Source: Deltaproteobacteria bacterium SG8_13 | GTDB lineage: Bacteria; Desulfobacterota; Desulfobacteria; Desulfobacterales; SG8-13 | Assembly: GCA_001303025.1 (NCBI GenBank) | Contig: LJNK01000022.1 | Coordinates: 1-64,000 of the forward strand | DNA: 64,000 bases | Direction of reading: 5' to 3' | Program-made: the position numbers and the translations under genes | Notes under the pieces: generated by a model | The model's input: only the letters and a program-made list of their open reading frames with translations | Told to the model about the DNA's origin: nothing | Database searches by the model: none | Shown: one piece after another, positions 16,684 to 26,327 of the stretch | Layout of the letters: every line of letters begins with the position of its first letter | How positions within the stretch are numbered: position 1 is the first letter of the stretch

Positions 16684-19377
16684 TTAAAATGCTGCCCCCA
16701 GGGCAAATTCCCAGTTGCCGCTCTTATCGCCCTCCCGGGGATCGAGCTTGTAGCCGTAGGCGAGAGCGATGGGTCCCATGGGAGAGTTCCAGCGAAATCC
16801 GAAGCCAACGCTCTCGCGCAACGTGTTGGAATTGATCTGTTGCGTGTCGGGATTCGGATTTGTTTCTGGATCGGAGTCCACTACCGCGCCGATATCGAAA
16901 AATACGAACCCGTCCAGGCCCACGTCTTTTACCAGCGGGCGGATCAGCTCCAGTGTGCCGATGGCAAAGCGATCACCGCCCACAACGTTTCCATCCACGG
17001 TCGGTTGGATTTCGTCTTCCTCATACCCGCGAACCGCATTGAATCCGCTGAGGTAAAACTTTTCGTAGTCCGGCAACACGAATCCCGAGTTTTCCCACAC
17101 CACCCCGCCCCTGGCGCGGGCATAGAAGGTAAACTGCCACAACAGCGGAAAATAGCGGGCCAGCTGCCCTTCGATTTTCGTAAATCCGATATCCCCCCCC
17201 AACCCGGCATACTCTGCGCTGATCCGGTGATCGGAGCCTTCCGTGGCGGAAAAGATCCGGTCCCGGGTGTCATAGCGAACAGATCCGACCACGCTGTTGG
17301 TGAGGATGCGATCTTCGCCGAAAATGCCCGCCAGTTCTACGATTGAGGCCGGTGCCCTTTCGTCATCCACGTTCGTCAGCTTGGCGTTGTCGTGGACAAA
17401 CGAAATGCTGAAGCGGGTATCCCGGATTATCGGATACCCGAGCGTGATCGACCCTCCCCGGCTGTCGCGCGTGTAGGCGTCATACTCGGTCTCCCAGTTA
17501 TAGAGCCTGAATCCGGCGGTCAGCGGGATGTCGAAAAGCCACGGTTCGGTAAATCCCAGGGTAAAGCGGGTGGTCCGCGAGCCCAGCTCGGCTTTGAGGT
17601 TGAGGATCTGGCCCCGTCCGAAAAGGTTTCGCTGGGATACGGAACCCACCAGAAAGAGATTTTCGGTGTTGCTGTATCCACCGCCGAAGCTGAACTGCCC
17701 GGTAGATTTCTCTTTCACATCGATTTTCAGAACCATCTTGTCGTCCGCGCTGCCCCGAACGGTGTTGACTTGCACATCTTCAAAGTAGTCGAGGCGGTAT
17801 AGGTTGCGGACGCTGCGTTTCAGCTTGGACCCGCTGTACAGACCCTGCTCGTAAACCTCCAGCTGTCGACGGATGACCTTGTCTCGTGTTTTGGTGTTTC
17901 CGGCGATGATGATTTCTTCGAAAAAAACCAGGCTGCCCTTGCGGATATCGTAAACAATGTCCACCACCAGCCGGTCGGCATCTTCATTGATGCGCGGTGC
18001 CACATCGACATGCGCAAATCCCTCGTCGGCATACAGGTCCCCCAGTGCCAGCAGGTCGTTGCGCAGGATGGTGCGGTTGTAATATTCCTGCTCGTTGAGT
18101 TTGATTTTTTTGAAAAGCACCTCGCGGGGAAAAATCAGGTCCCCCTGCAGGTCGACAGTTCCGACCCGGTACCGCGGTCCTTCCTGTATTTTAAAAGTGA
18201 TGTCGATCCAGCTTTCCTGGAATTCCACAACCGGTTCGCCGATTCGGGCCCGTATATACCCATTGTTATGGTAGAAGGCCTCCAGCTTGGCGACATCCTG
18301 GTTCAACTCGTCGGTTTTGAGCTCCCCGGAATCGGTAAGAAACGAGAAAAAGCCCTTCTCCGACGTCGATATCTGCTTTTTCAACTCCTTGGCTTCGAAT
18401 CCCCGGTTGCCGACAAAGGTGATGTTTTTTACCAGGACCTTAGCACCCTCGATGACGGTGAACACGATGTCGGCCTGGTTATTGGGTTGCTCGATAATTT
18501 CGTAATTCACTTCAACATTGTGATAGTTCTTTTCTTTGTAAAGTTCCTCGATCCGCTTCAGGTTGTTCTGTATCTGGTAGACATTGAGGATCGATCCGGT
18601 CTTGACGGTGAGGTTTTCCTCGATTTTTTCATCGTCATGAACCCGGTTGCCCTCGATCTTGATGCGACGAATGGTCCTCTTTTCCTGTACGCGAAAGATA
18701 ATCGTCTTGCCCTGCGGGCTGTCGTCGGCCTCGATGCGGACATCGTCGAAGTACCCCATGGCAAAAACCGATTTCAGGTCTTCCGACAGCCCTTTAACCG
18801 AGTAGATGTCTCCAGGGGCGGTTTTGATCAGCCGGCGAATCGCATCTGCCTCGATCCGCTGATTGCCGTCGATGCGGATTTCGACAATCTTTTTCCGTTC
18901 GAACAGCACCAGCACGACATCTTCGGCCAGTTCCTTGACCTTGATCGGCAGGTTTTCCAGACCCCGGCCCTCGCTGGAGAAAACGCGCGCAGCCCTGGTC
19001 TGGAAGATATCGAGCATGCGCACATCCAGGCTGAACTGTTGTCCGATCAAGGTGATGCTTCCAAACAAAACGACATCTGCGCCTGCTTGCATCCCGGCTT
19101 GACGAATCTGCTCGGAGGACCACCCGGTCTCTTGGGTCGGTGAAAGAAACTCCTGCGGCACAGGCAGGACCGCAGCGCCTTCGGATTCGAGGTGTCTGCC
19201 GACAGCCGCCGGAATTTCGGTTGCCAGATTGCTTATATCTTCAACCGCGTTGATTTCAAACGGCAGCACCAGCACATTAACCGATTTCTGAGCGGCTCCG
19301 GCAAAAAAGGGCAGAAACCAGAAGGTCACCAGGATGATCGGGAACAAACGCTTGACCATAGAAGTAACTCTCAGCAC
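16684..19377 (-). CDS. bamA: outer membrane protein assembly factor BamA (with N-terminal extension)
   Basis: Multiple POTRA-like repeats, C-terminal barrel GFRLYNWETEYDAYTRDSRGGSITLGYPI...; RGYEEDEI..., VGFGFRWNSPMGPIALAYGYKLD; terminal Phe. Confidence 0.95.
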   Translation of the reverse strand: MLRVTSMVKRLFPIILVTFWFLPFFAGAAQKSVNVLVLPFEINAVEDISNLATEIPAAVGRHLESEGAAVLPVPQEFLSPTQETGWSSEQIRQAGMQAGADVVLFGSITLIGQQFSLDVRMLDIFQTRAARVFSSEGRGLENLPIKVKELAEDVVLVLFERKKIVEIRIDGNQRIEADAIRRLIKTAPGDIYSVKGLSEDLKSVFAMGYFDDVRIEADDSPQGKTIIFRVQEKRTIRRIKIEGNRVHDDEKIEENLTVKTGSILNVYQIQNNLKRIEELYKEKNYHNVEVNYEIIEQPNNQADIVFTVIEGAKVLVKNITFVGNRGFEAKELKKQISTSEKGFFSFLTDSGELKTDELNQDVAKLEAFYHNNGYIRARIGEPVVEFQESWIDITFKIQEGPRYRVGTVDLQGDLIFPREVLFKKIKLNEQEYYNRTILRNDLLALGDLYADEGFAHVDVAPRINEDADRLVVDIVYDIRKGSLVFFEEIIIAGNTKTRDKVIRRQLEVYEQGLYSGSKLKRSVRNLYRLDYFEDVQVNTVRGSADDKMVLKIDVKEKSTGQFSFGGGYSNTENLFLVGSVSQRNLFGRGQILNLKAELGSRTTRFTLGFTEPWLFDIPLTAGFRLYNWETEYDAYTRDSRGGSITLGYPIIRDTRFSISFVHDNAKLTNVDDERAPASIVELAGIFGEDRILTNSVVGSVRYDTRDRIFSATEGSDHRISAEYAGLGGDIGFTKIEGQLARYFPLLWQFTFYARARGGVVWENSGFVLPDYEKFYLSGFNAVRGYEEDEIQPTVDGNVVGGDRFAIGTLELIRPLVKDVGLDGFVFFDIGAVVDSDPETNPNPDTQQINSNTLRESVGFGFRWNSPMGPIALAYGYKLDPREGDKSGNWEFALGAAF

Positions 19378-19387
19378 CGGTCCATCA

Positions 19388-20152
19388 TCAATGAGGATGC
19401 TTCGCTCTGCTGCCGAACCGATCGAACCGGTCCATGTCCACCAAGCGTCCTTCGACGATCGTCACCTGCCGTGACATCAGTGCGGCCAGTTCGAGATTGT
19501 GGGTTACCACCACCATGGTCATTTGCAGTTCCCGGTTCAGCTCCATCAGCAGGTCATGAACTTGCTCGCTGTTGGCGATGTCAAGATTTCCGGTCGGTTC
19601 ATCCGCCAAAAGAATTCGGGGATTGAGGGCCAGGGCCCGCGCCAGAGCGACCCGCTGCTGTTCTCCACCTGAAAGCTTGGTGACGCGGTGGTGGAGTCGC
19701 TCCTTGAGACCGACGCGCACCAGGATCCTTTCGGCAGCTTTCCGGGCATCGCCCTTGGGCATGCCGTTGATCAGCGCCGGCATCATCGTATTCTCCAGAG
19801 CGGTGAATTCGGGCAAAAGGTGGTGAAATTGAAAAACAAACCCGATCGACATGTTGCGGAATCGGGCCAGCTTGCGGTCGTCGTAGGTGAAAACGTCTTC
19901 CCCCTGCACCAGAAGTCTGCCTTTGTCCGGTCGATCCAGGGTCCCGAGTATGTGCAACAGGGTCGATTTGCCGATGCCCGAGGCCCCGACGACGGCCAGG
20001 GTCTCTCCGGCCGCGATGTCAAAGTCGACACCGCACAAGATTTCGATGCGCGCGCCGGTGACATTGTAGCCTTTGTGCAGGTCCCGAAGCGACATGAAAC
20101 CATCAGCGGTATCCCGATGTCCATCTCGGGTCTGCAGGGTCGCATCAGCCAT
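19388..20152 (-). CDS. lolD: lipoprotein-releasing ABC transporter ATP-binding protein
   Basis: [55 protein letters not shown]; next to lolC/E. Confidence 0.92.
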   Translation of the reverse strand: MADATLQTRDGHRDTADGFMSLRDLHKGYNVTGARIEILCGVDFDIAAGETLAVVGASGIGKSTLLHILGTLDRPDKGRLLVQGEDVFTYDDRKLARFRNMSIGFVFQFHHLLPEFTALENTMMPALINGMPKGDARKAAERILVRVGLKERLHHRVTKLSGGEQQRVALARALALNPRILLADEPTGNLDIANSEQVHDLLMELNRELQMTMVVVTHNLELAALMSRQVTIVEGRLVDMDRFDRFGSRAKHPH

Positions 20153-21389
20153 AACGAATCGCCTCGACCGGGTCGAGTTTGGAGGCTTGACGTGCCGGGT
20201 ACAGCGTGGCGAGGAAACAGATCACCAGCGCTGCGCTCACAATGATCAACACATCCGGCAGCTCCAGCCTTACCGGCAGTTTGGTGGTGAAATAGTAGAT
20301 GTCGCCGGTCAGCTCGACGATGCTGTACCGTTTGAGCACTGCGCATAGAAGAAATCCGCACAAGACACCCAAAACGGTGCCCACCACGCCGATGACCATA
20401 CCCTTGAAGACGAAAATCTTGCGGATGTGGTGATCCGTGGCGCCCATCGCCTTGAGAATGGCAATATCGCGGGTTTTCCCCATTACCATCATGATCAGGG
20501 TGCTGGCGATATTGAAGGCCGCCACCAGTATGATGAGCGTCAGAATGATGAACATGGCTGTTTTTTCAAGCTTGAGAGCCGTAAACAGGTTCTTGTTCTT
20601 TCGCATCCAATCCCAGGCCCAGTAAGGAAACCCGAGGTCGGCAACAAACTGGTCGGCCACTTCCCTGGCCCGGTAAATGTCCGTTACTCTCGCTTCCACG
20701 CCGGATACAGCATCGCCCATTTGCATCAGATTTTGCGCATCCTTCAGGTGGATGTAGGCGAACGATCCATCAAAATCGTACATGCCCGATTCAAAATATC
20801 CGGTCACCTGGAATTGTTTCATCGCCGGCAGATGACCGATGGGAGACAGCACGCCCCGGGGAGAGATCAGATAGACCATGTCTCCTTTGACCACACCCAG
20901 GCTGCGCGCCAACTCTCTCCCCAGAACGATTCCGGGGGCTGCGCGGTCTGCGGCTCGCGCCGGATCGGCTGAGGCGGGCTCGGGCAGCGGAATATTTTCC
21001 AGGGTCTTGATCACGCCTCCCGCCGTTTGCGGGTCGACACCCCTGAGAACTGCACCGGACACGCCGTTGGCAGAGCGCAGCATCACCTGATGATAGATCA
21101 CCGGGGATGCGGCTTCTACACCGCTTACGGTCTTTGCGTATTCGGCAACCCGCCGGTAGTCCTTCATCGGTTCACCATGACGCATAATCACCACGTGGGC
21201 CTGCCCGCCGAGTATACGGGCCTTCAAGTCGGATTCAAATCCCGACATGACCGCAATGATGACGATCAGCGCCATGACGCCCACCATCACGCCGGCAGTG
21301 GAAAGGATCGTGATCAGGGATATAAAGGCTTGCTTTTGCCTGGCGCGCAGATACCGGCCGCCGATAAAATATTCAAAACTCATAATCAC
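20145..21389 (-). CDS. lolC: lipoprotein-releasing ABC transporter permease LolC/E
   Basis: [57 protein letters not shown]. Confidence 0.93.
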   Translation of the reverse strand: MIMSFEYFIGGRYLRARQKQAFISLITILSTAGVMVGVMALIVIIAVMSGFESDLKARILGGQAHVVIMRHGEPMKDYRRVAEYAKTVSGVEAASPVIYHQVMLRSANGVSGAVLRGVDPQTAGGVIKTLENIPLPEPASADPARAADRAAPGIVLGRELARSLGVVKGDMVYLISPRGVLSPIGHLPAMKQFQVTGYFESGMYDFDGSFAYIHLKDAQNLMQMGDAVSGVEARVTDIYRAREVADQFVADLGFPYWAWDWMRKNKNLFTALKLEKTAMFIILTLIILVAAFNIASTLIMMVMGKTRDIAILKAMGATDHHIRKIFVFKGMVIGVVGTVLGVLCGFLLCAVLKRYSIVELTGDIYYFTTKLPVRLELPDVLIIVSAALVICFLATLYPARQASKLDPVEAIRYG

Positions 21390-21443
21390 CTGGGAATGCG
21401 GCTATCCCCTCTTTTGCGACTGGGCCGCATCTAGTTCCTGTGC

Positions 21444-22973
21444 TCACTCCCTTTCAACACGCTTCATATGCGGGAAAAGGATGACCTCACGGATAGAGGC
21501 TGCATCGGTCAGCAGCATGACCACCCGATCGATTCCGATTCCTTCTCCGGCCGTCGGTGGCATGCCGTACTCCAGGGCTTCGATATAGTCTTCATCCATC
21601 CAGTGGGCCTCTTCGTCCCCTTCCTGCCGCCTGGCAAGCTGCTGGAGGAACCGGTCCTTCTGGTCGGACGGGTCGTTCAATTCGGAAAATCCGTTGGCGA
21701 TTTCACGACCGCCGATAAACAGTTCAAACCGGTCGGTCAGCTCGGGATGCTTTTCGCTGCGCCGGGAAAGCGGGGATACCTCCACCGGATATCCCGTAAT
21801 AAAAGTGGGTTGGATCAACTTGGGTTCCACCAGGGCGTCGAACAGCTTGGTGACGATCTTTCCGATCCGGCCGGTCTTGGTAATCCGGACGTTCTTGCGT
21901 GCGGCAAACTCGAGCAACTGCTCCCGCTGGGCAAGCAGCCGGGGATCGACTCCCCCGATCGACTCCAGCGCCCCTGTAAGGGTCATTCGCTTCCACCTGC
22001 CCGCCAGTTCGATGGTCTCGCCCTGGTACTGGACCGAAGTGCTGCCGTGAACGGTTCCGGCAACCTCGGCCAGGAGCTTTTCGGTCAGATCCATCAGGTC
22101 CTCGTATGTGGCGTAGGCCTGGTAGAACTCCAGCATGGTAAACTCCGGGTTGTGCTGGCTGGAAACCCCCTCGTTTCTGAAATTGCGGTTGATTTCGAAA
22201 ACCCGTTCAAATCCGCCGACCACCAGTCGCTTGAGGTAGAGTTCCGGTGCAATGCGCAAGTACAAATCCATACCCAGCGCATTGTGATAGGTCTTAAACG
22301 GAGCCGCCTCTGCGCCGCCCGGAATGGGCTGCATCATCGGCGTCTCCACTTCCAGATAGTCGTGTTTGAGAAAGAAGTCGCGAAACGCCTGAATGATGCG
22401 GGATCGAAGAACAAAGATCTCCCGCACGTCGGCATTCACCATCAAGTCGATATAGCGCCGCCGGTAGCGCTTCTCCGGGTCTCGCAGTCCGTGGAATTTT
22501 TCAGGCAAGGGTCGAATGGCCTTTGTCAGCAGGGTCAGCGAAGTGGCCAACAGCGTCCACTCACCGGTGCGCGTTTGAAACACCGGTCCGACCAAGCCGA
22601 CGATATCGCCGATATCCAGTTGCTGGAAAAAGCGGTAGTTGTCGCTGCCGATCCGGTCTTTGCGGATGTACGCCTGCAGTTGGCCGGAGCGGTCTCGAAA
22701 ACGAATGAAAGCCGTTTTCCCGAACCGGTTGATGGCCATAATCCGGCCGGCAACCGTAAAGACCGGCTCGGACTCGGTGATGCGAATGCCGGGGACTTCC
22801 ACCTGCCGGCGGATTTCAGCAACTGTGTGCCGAACCGCAAAGTGATTCGGATACAGCTCATAGCCCTGGTCCTGCAGACCGGTGGCCTTTTGTCGATATT
22901 TCTCCAGTATATCGCTTGAATTGTCCTTCGCCATGGCTGATCCGGAACTCCCGTGCAGTGATGTGGTCGGCAA
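21444..22973 (-). CDS. lysS: lysyl-tRNA synthetase (class II)
   Basis: FRNEGVSSQHNPEFTMLEFYQAYATYEDLMDLTE, PPTAGEGIGIDRVVMLLTDAASIREVILFPHMK. Confidence 0.97.
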   Translation of the reverse strand: MPTTSLHGSSGSAMAKDNSSDILEKYRQKATGLQDQGYELYPNHFAVRHTVAEIRRQVEVPGIRITESEPVFTVAGRIMAINRFGKTAFIRFRDRSGQLQAYIRKDRIGSDNYRFFQQLDIGDIVGLVGPVFQTRTGEWTLLATSLTLLTKAIRPLPEKFHGLRDPEKRYRRRYIDLMVNADVREIFVLRSRIIQAFRDFFLKHDYLEVETPMMQPIPGGAEAAPFKTYHNALGMDLYLRIAPELYLKRLVVGGFERVFEINRNFRNEGVSSQHNPEFTMLEFYQAYATYEDLMDLTEKLLAEVAGTVHGSTSVQYQGETIELAGRWKRMTLTGALESIGGVDPRLLAQREQLLEFAARKNVRITKTGRIGKIVTKLFDALVEPKLIQPTFITGYPVEVSPLSRRSEKHPELTDRFELFIGGREIANGFSELNDPSDQKDRFLQQLARRQEGDEEAHWMDEDYIEALEYGMPPTAGEGIGIDRVVMLLTDAASIREVILFPHMKRVERE

Positions 22974-23104
22974 CCACGCCTGTTTTCACCGCACTGTCGT
23001 TTTCGGGGCTCCTTGTGGGCCCGAATCCCTTCGGTTGTGAGGCATTGATGATCTGATGGTGAAAAAAGGTAAATTTGGTTAAATACTCAATTTGCAGGGG
23101 AGTG

Positions 23105-24424
23105 TCAAGCTCGAGTTGGCGGGTCTGTGCGTTTCAGGTGGACGGCAAAAGTGGTTCCGGTTCCCTGCCGGCTCCGCACTTCCAGGTGGCTGTCGTAGGA
23201 TTCGAGAATGCTGTGCACGATCGACAGGCCCAGCCCCGTGCCGCTGTGCTTGGTGGTGAAAAACGGATCGAATATCGATCCGATCACTTCAGCGGATATG
23301 CCGCAGCCGGTGTCGGATATCTCCATGCAGGCACGACGGCCTTTGGCAGAAAACAGGTTGATGTCGATACTGCCGCTGCCGTCAATGGCCTCGGCAGCAT
23401 TCAACAGCAGGTTCCAGAGGACCTGGCGAAAATGGATCGGGTCCATCTGGATACAGATACCGTCAGCAATCTTTTTTTGTATGGTGATTTTTTCCCTGCA
23501 GGCATCGTCTTTTTCAAAGAGCTCCACTGTTTCGACAATTGCCCGACCCAGATCGATAACTTCGGATTTGCCCGCCGGTGGTCGCGCAAACAGCAGGAAG
23601 TTGTTCACCAGAGAGCTGAGGCGATCCGCCTCTCGAAGAACGATTTGCATCAACCGCGCGTGATCGGCGTCCAGCTGAATCCCGTCTTTCAGGATTTGTA
23701 TCGAACCGGCCAACGATGCGAGTGGATTTTTGATTTCGTGCGCCAATCCGGCGGCCATTTCACCGATGACCGCCATTTTCTCCACGCGCTTCACCTGGTC
23801 TTCCATCGCCCACAGTTCCTTGCGGGTCCTGCGGGTCTGTTCGGCCAGAAAACTGCTCAGAAACGCAACGGCGAAACAGGCAAGGGCGGTGATGAGAATC
23901 TTGTACAAAATTTGAGATATGGGAAACTGCAGCGCCGTGAGTCCCTCTTCTACGGCAAAGGGAACAATCCAGCCCTTGTACTCGAGTACCATCAGCAGGG
24001 CATACTGTACGCTGCACAGCAGGGCAATGACCATGCTCCCTTTTCGGTACAGCAGTATGCTCGAGTAAATGATCACCACCAGGTACAGAAACGAAAAAAT
24101 GCTGGAAAAATTGCCGGTGACAAATATGATCAGGGAGACGACAATCGAATCGATGCTGATCTGCAGATAAGCGAGCCACAAAACCTCCCGCACACGGGTC
24201 AACATCACCGAGTAAAAAAAGGAGAGAATAAATATACCGATGATCAGCCCGTAAAGTACCAGCAGAGGCGGAGCCAGGGGCGAGGGCGTCTCACCGAGCT
24301 GCACAATGGCGGTGGAGCCGAGCAGCAGGGTGGTAAACAAGACCCGGGCAAACATCAGCCACTTCAACCGAAAATTCAGGTCTTCGGAATGTGAGGCTGA
24401 GCTGCCCATCGATTTCAAGAACAT
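23105..24424 (-). CDS. membrane sensor histidine kinase (PilS-like)
   Basis: N-terminal TM helices; MAAGLAHEIKNPLASLAGSIQIL (H-box), LWNLLLNAAEAIDGSG, FDPFFTTKHSGTGLGLSIVHSILE. Confidence 0.9.
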   Translation of the reverse strand: MFLKSMGSSASHSEDLNFRLKWLMFARVLFTTLLLGSTAIVQLGETPSPLAPPLLVLYGLIIGIFILSFFYSVMLTRVREVLWLAYLQISIDSIVVSLIIFVTGNFSSIFSFLYLVVIIYSSILLYRKGSMVIALLCSVQYALLMVLEYKGWIVPFAVEEGLTALQFPISQILYKILITALACFAVAFLSSFLAEQTRRTRKELWAMEDQVKRVEKMAVIGEMAAGLAHEIKNPLASLAGSIQILKDGIQLDADHARLMQIVLREADRLSSLVNNFLLFARPPAGKSEVIDLGRAIVETVELFEKDDACREKITIQKKIADGICIQMDPIHFRQVLWNLLLNAAEAIDGSGSIDINLFSAKGRRACMEISDTGCGISAEVIGSIFDPFFTTKHSGTGLGLSIVHSILESYDSHLEVRSRQGTGTTFAVHLKRTDPPTRA

Positions 24425-24513
24425 CGGCTTGGCTTCTGGCGGCGGTAGTTGGGATGAAACAATTGTTTCAGCAGGTTGGACCCATCGATCTCATTCGCCG
24501 GTTTTGTTTCCGG

Positions 24514-25725
24514 TCAGCCGCCAATGGTACCGGCCATTTTGAAAATCGGCAGATACATGGCCACCACCAGGCCCCCGATGGTAACACCCAGAAAAACCAG
24601 CATGAACGGTTCAATCAGCGCGGTCAGGTTCTCCACGGCCTGGTCGACCTCCTCGTCGTAAAAAATGGCGATCTTGTCGAGCATCGCATCCAGAGCTCCG
24701 GTGGATTCACCGACGGCAATCATCTGGCAAACCATGGAGGGAAACACCCCGCTTTCCTGGAGTGGATCGGCCATGGTGCGGCCCTCGGCAATGTCGGATC
24801 GAACCGCGTAAATGGCTTTTTCGATGGTTTTGTTTCCCGAGGTCTTGGCGACGATGTCCAGCGCTTCGAGAATGGCGACCCCGCTGGAGAGCATGGTTCC
24901 CATCGTACGGGTAAATTTGGCCACCGCAACCTTGCGGATGAGCAAACCGATAATGGGAAAACGCAGAATGCCCTCATCGACGATTTCCCTGCCTCTTTCG
25001 GTCCGGTACACGCGCCGGAAGGCGAAGATAAAAAGGATCAGCGCAATGATCAGGTATACGACGTTTTTCTTGGTGAAATCGCTGACGTTGATGACCAGCT
25101 GCGTGAAGGCCGGCAGTTGACTGCCGAACTCGTTGAACATGTCTTGGAAGACCGGGATGACAAACACCAGGATGACGATCAGCACCACTACCGCAATGGC
25201 CAGGGTGACGATGGGATAGGTCATGGCACCTTTGACCTGTGACTTGAGCCTGGCGGCTTTTTCCATATACGTCGACAGTCTGCGCAGGATGGTGTCGAGG
25301 ATACCTCCGGCCTCTCCGGCGGTGATCATGTTCACAAACAGGTCATCGAAATGCTTGGGGAACTTTTTCAACGATTCGGCCAGAGTGGCGCCACTTTCGA
25401 CCGATTCTTTGATCTGTTTGAGCATTTTCTTGAAGGTGGCATTTTCCTGTTGAGAGTAGAGGATCTCAAGACACTGAATAATGGGAAGGCCGGCGTCGAT
25501 CATGGTGGAGAACTGTCTGGCGAACAAAATGATATGCTCTTCTTTGACCTTCGGTTGCAGAAAGGACACATTGGCGAACAGATCTTTCGGTTTCAGCTTT
25601 ATCTTCGACGGTTCGATCTTTACCTTGCGAAGGTGCGCGCGAACAGCCTCCAGAGAAGGTGCTTCATACTCTCCCTTCTTTTTGTCTCCGCGCGCGTTTT
25701 TTCCTTGCCAGATGTAAACCGGCAT
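24514..25725 (-). CDS. pilC: type IV pilus / type II secretion inner-membrane protein PilC
   Basis: MPVYIWQGKNARGDKKKGEYEAPSLEAVRAHLRK..., ARQFSTMIDAGLPIIQCLEIL, EVDQAVENLTALIEPFMLVFLGVTIGGLVVAMYLPIFKMAGTIGG. Confidence 0.93.
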   Translation of the reverse strand: MPVYIWQGKNARGDKKKGEYEAPSLEAVRAHLRKVKIEPSKIKLKPKDLFANVSFLQPKVKEEHIILFARQFSTMIDAGLPIIQCLEILYSQQENATFKKMLKQIKESVESGATLAESLKKFPKHFDDLFVNMITAGEAGGILDTILRRLSTYMEKAARLKSQVKGAMTYPIVTLAIAVVVLIVILVFVIPVFQDMFNEFGSQLPAFTQLVINVSDFTKKNVVYLIIALILFIFAFRRVYRTERGREIVDEGILRFPIIGLLIRKVAVAKFTRTMGTMLSSGVAILEALDIVAKTSGNKTIEKAIYAVRSDIAEGRTMADPLQESGVFPSMVCQMIAVGESTGALDAMLDKIAIFYDEEVDQAVENLTALIEPFMLVFLGVTIGGLVVAMYLPIFKMAGTIGG

Positions 25726-26327
25726 AACCATCCCCCTTTGTCACCGAGGTTCGGTGATCCCGCACAGGAAGTAGCGCAGGCCTTGCATTGACTTGTCGGT
25801 CCCGGCTGCGGAGAATCCGCCCACCGCGTCCGACAAGCAATAGGCCACGGCACTGATCGCAATGACGCCGGTTAGCGACGAGTTATATGCGGGCCGGGCC
25901 TATCCAAGAGAATGATGTTGATTGCAGGGTATGTTCGGTTCTTGCCAAAGCCTGTACTTCATTTTGACTTAGATTTTGATATACATTGTACCATAATGTC
26001 AGATGATCGACAATATCTTTTGGAACGATTGCAAATTCGCTTCATATATGAGAATCTAATGTAATCCCCGAATTTTGCAAGAATATTAACGAGTAGCTGA
26101 AATGTGAAAAAATAACGGCTTGTTGAACCGGCAGAGGTTGTTAGGCCAAACCGCGTATAAATAATCACGGATGGCTGTCGATTGTCTCTCATTGATTTTC
26201 ACCCTGCGGGTGGCAGAGCCGCAGGCTTTTATCTGATGTGTTTTGAAGGGCACGCAACGTTGAACTGTGGCGTCGCCCTTCAGTGCCTTGCACCTGAAGG
26301 CCTCCGGCACGGGCAAGCTGCGGGCGA

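Noticed and set aside
21468-22919. 483-aa + strand ORF opposite lysS
   Set aside because: Antisense shadow ORF of a confident lysS gene in GC-rich DNA; no family motifs.
23075-24394. 439-aa + strand ORF opposite the histidine kinase
   Set aside because: Antisense shadow; the opposite strand has clear H-box and ATPase motifs.
26203-26232. CCTGCGG...CCGCAGG hairpin upstream of the DHH-CCA fusion
   Set aside because: Short stem with 9-nt loop and weak T tract; no clear gene for it to terminate.
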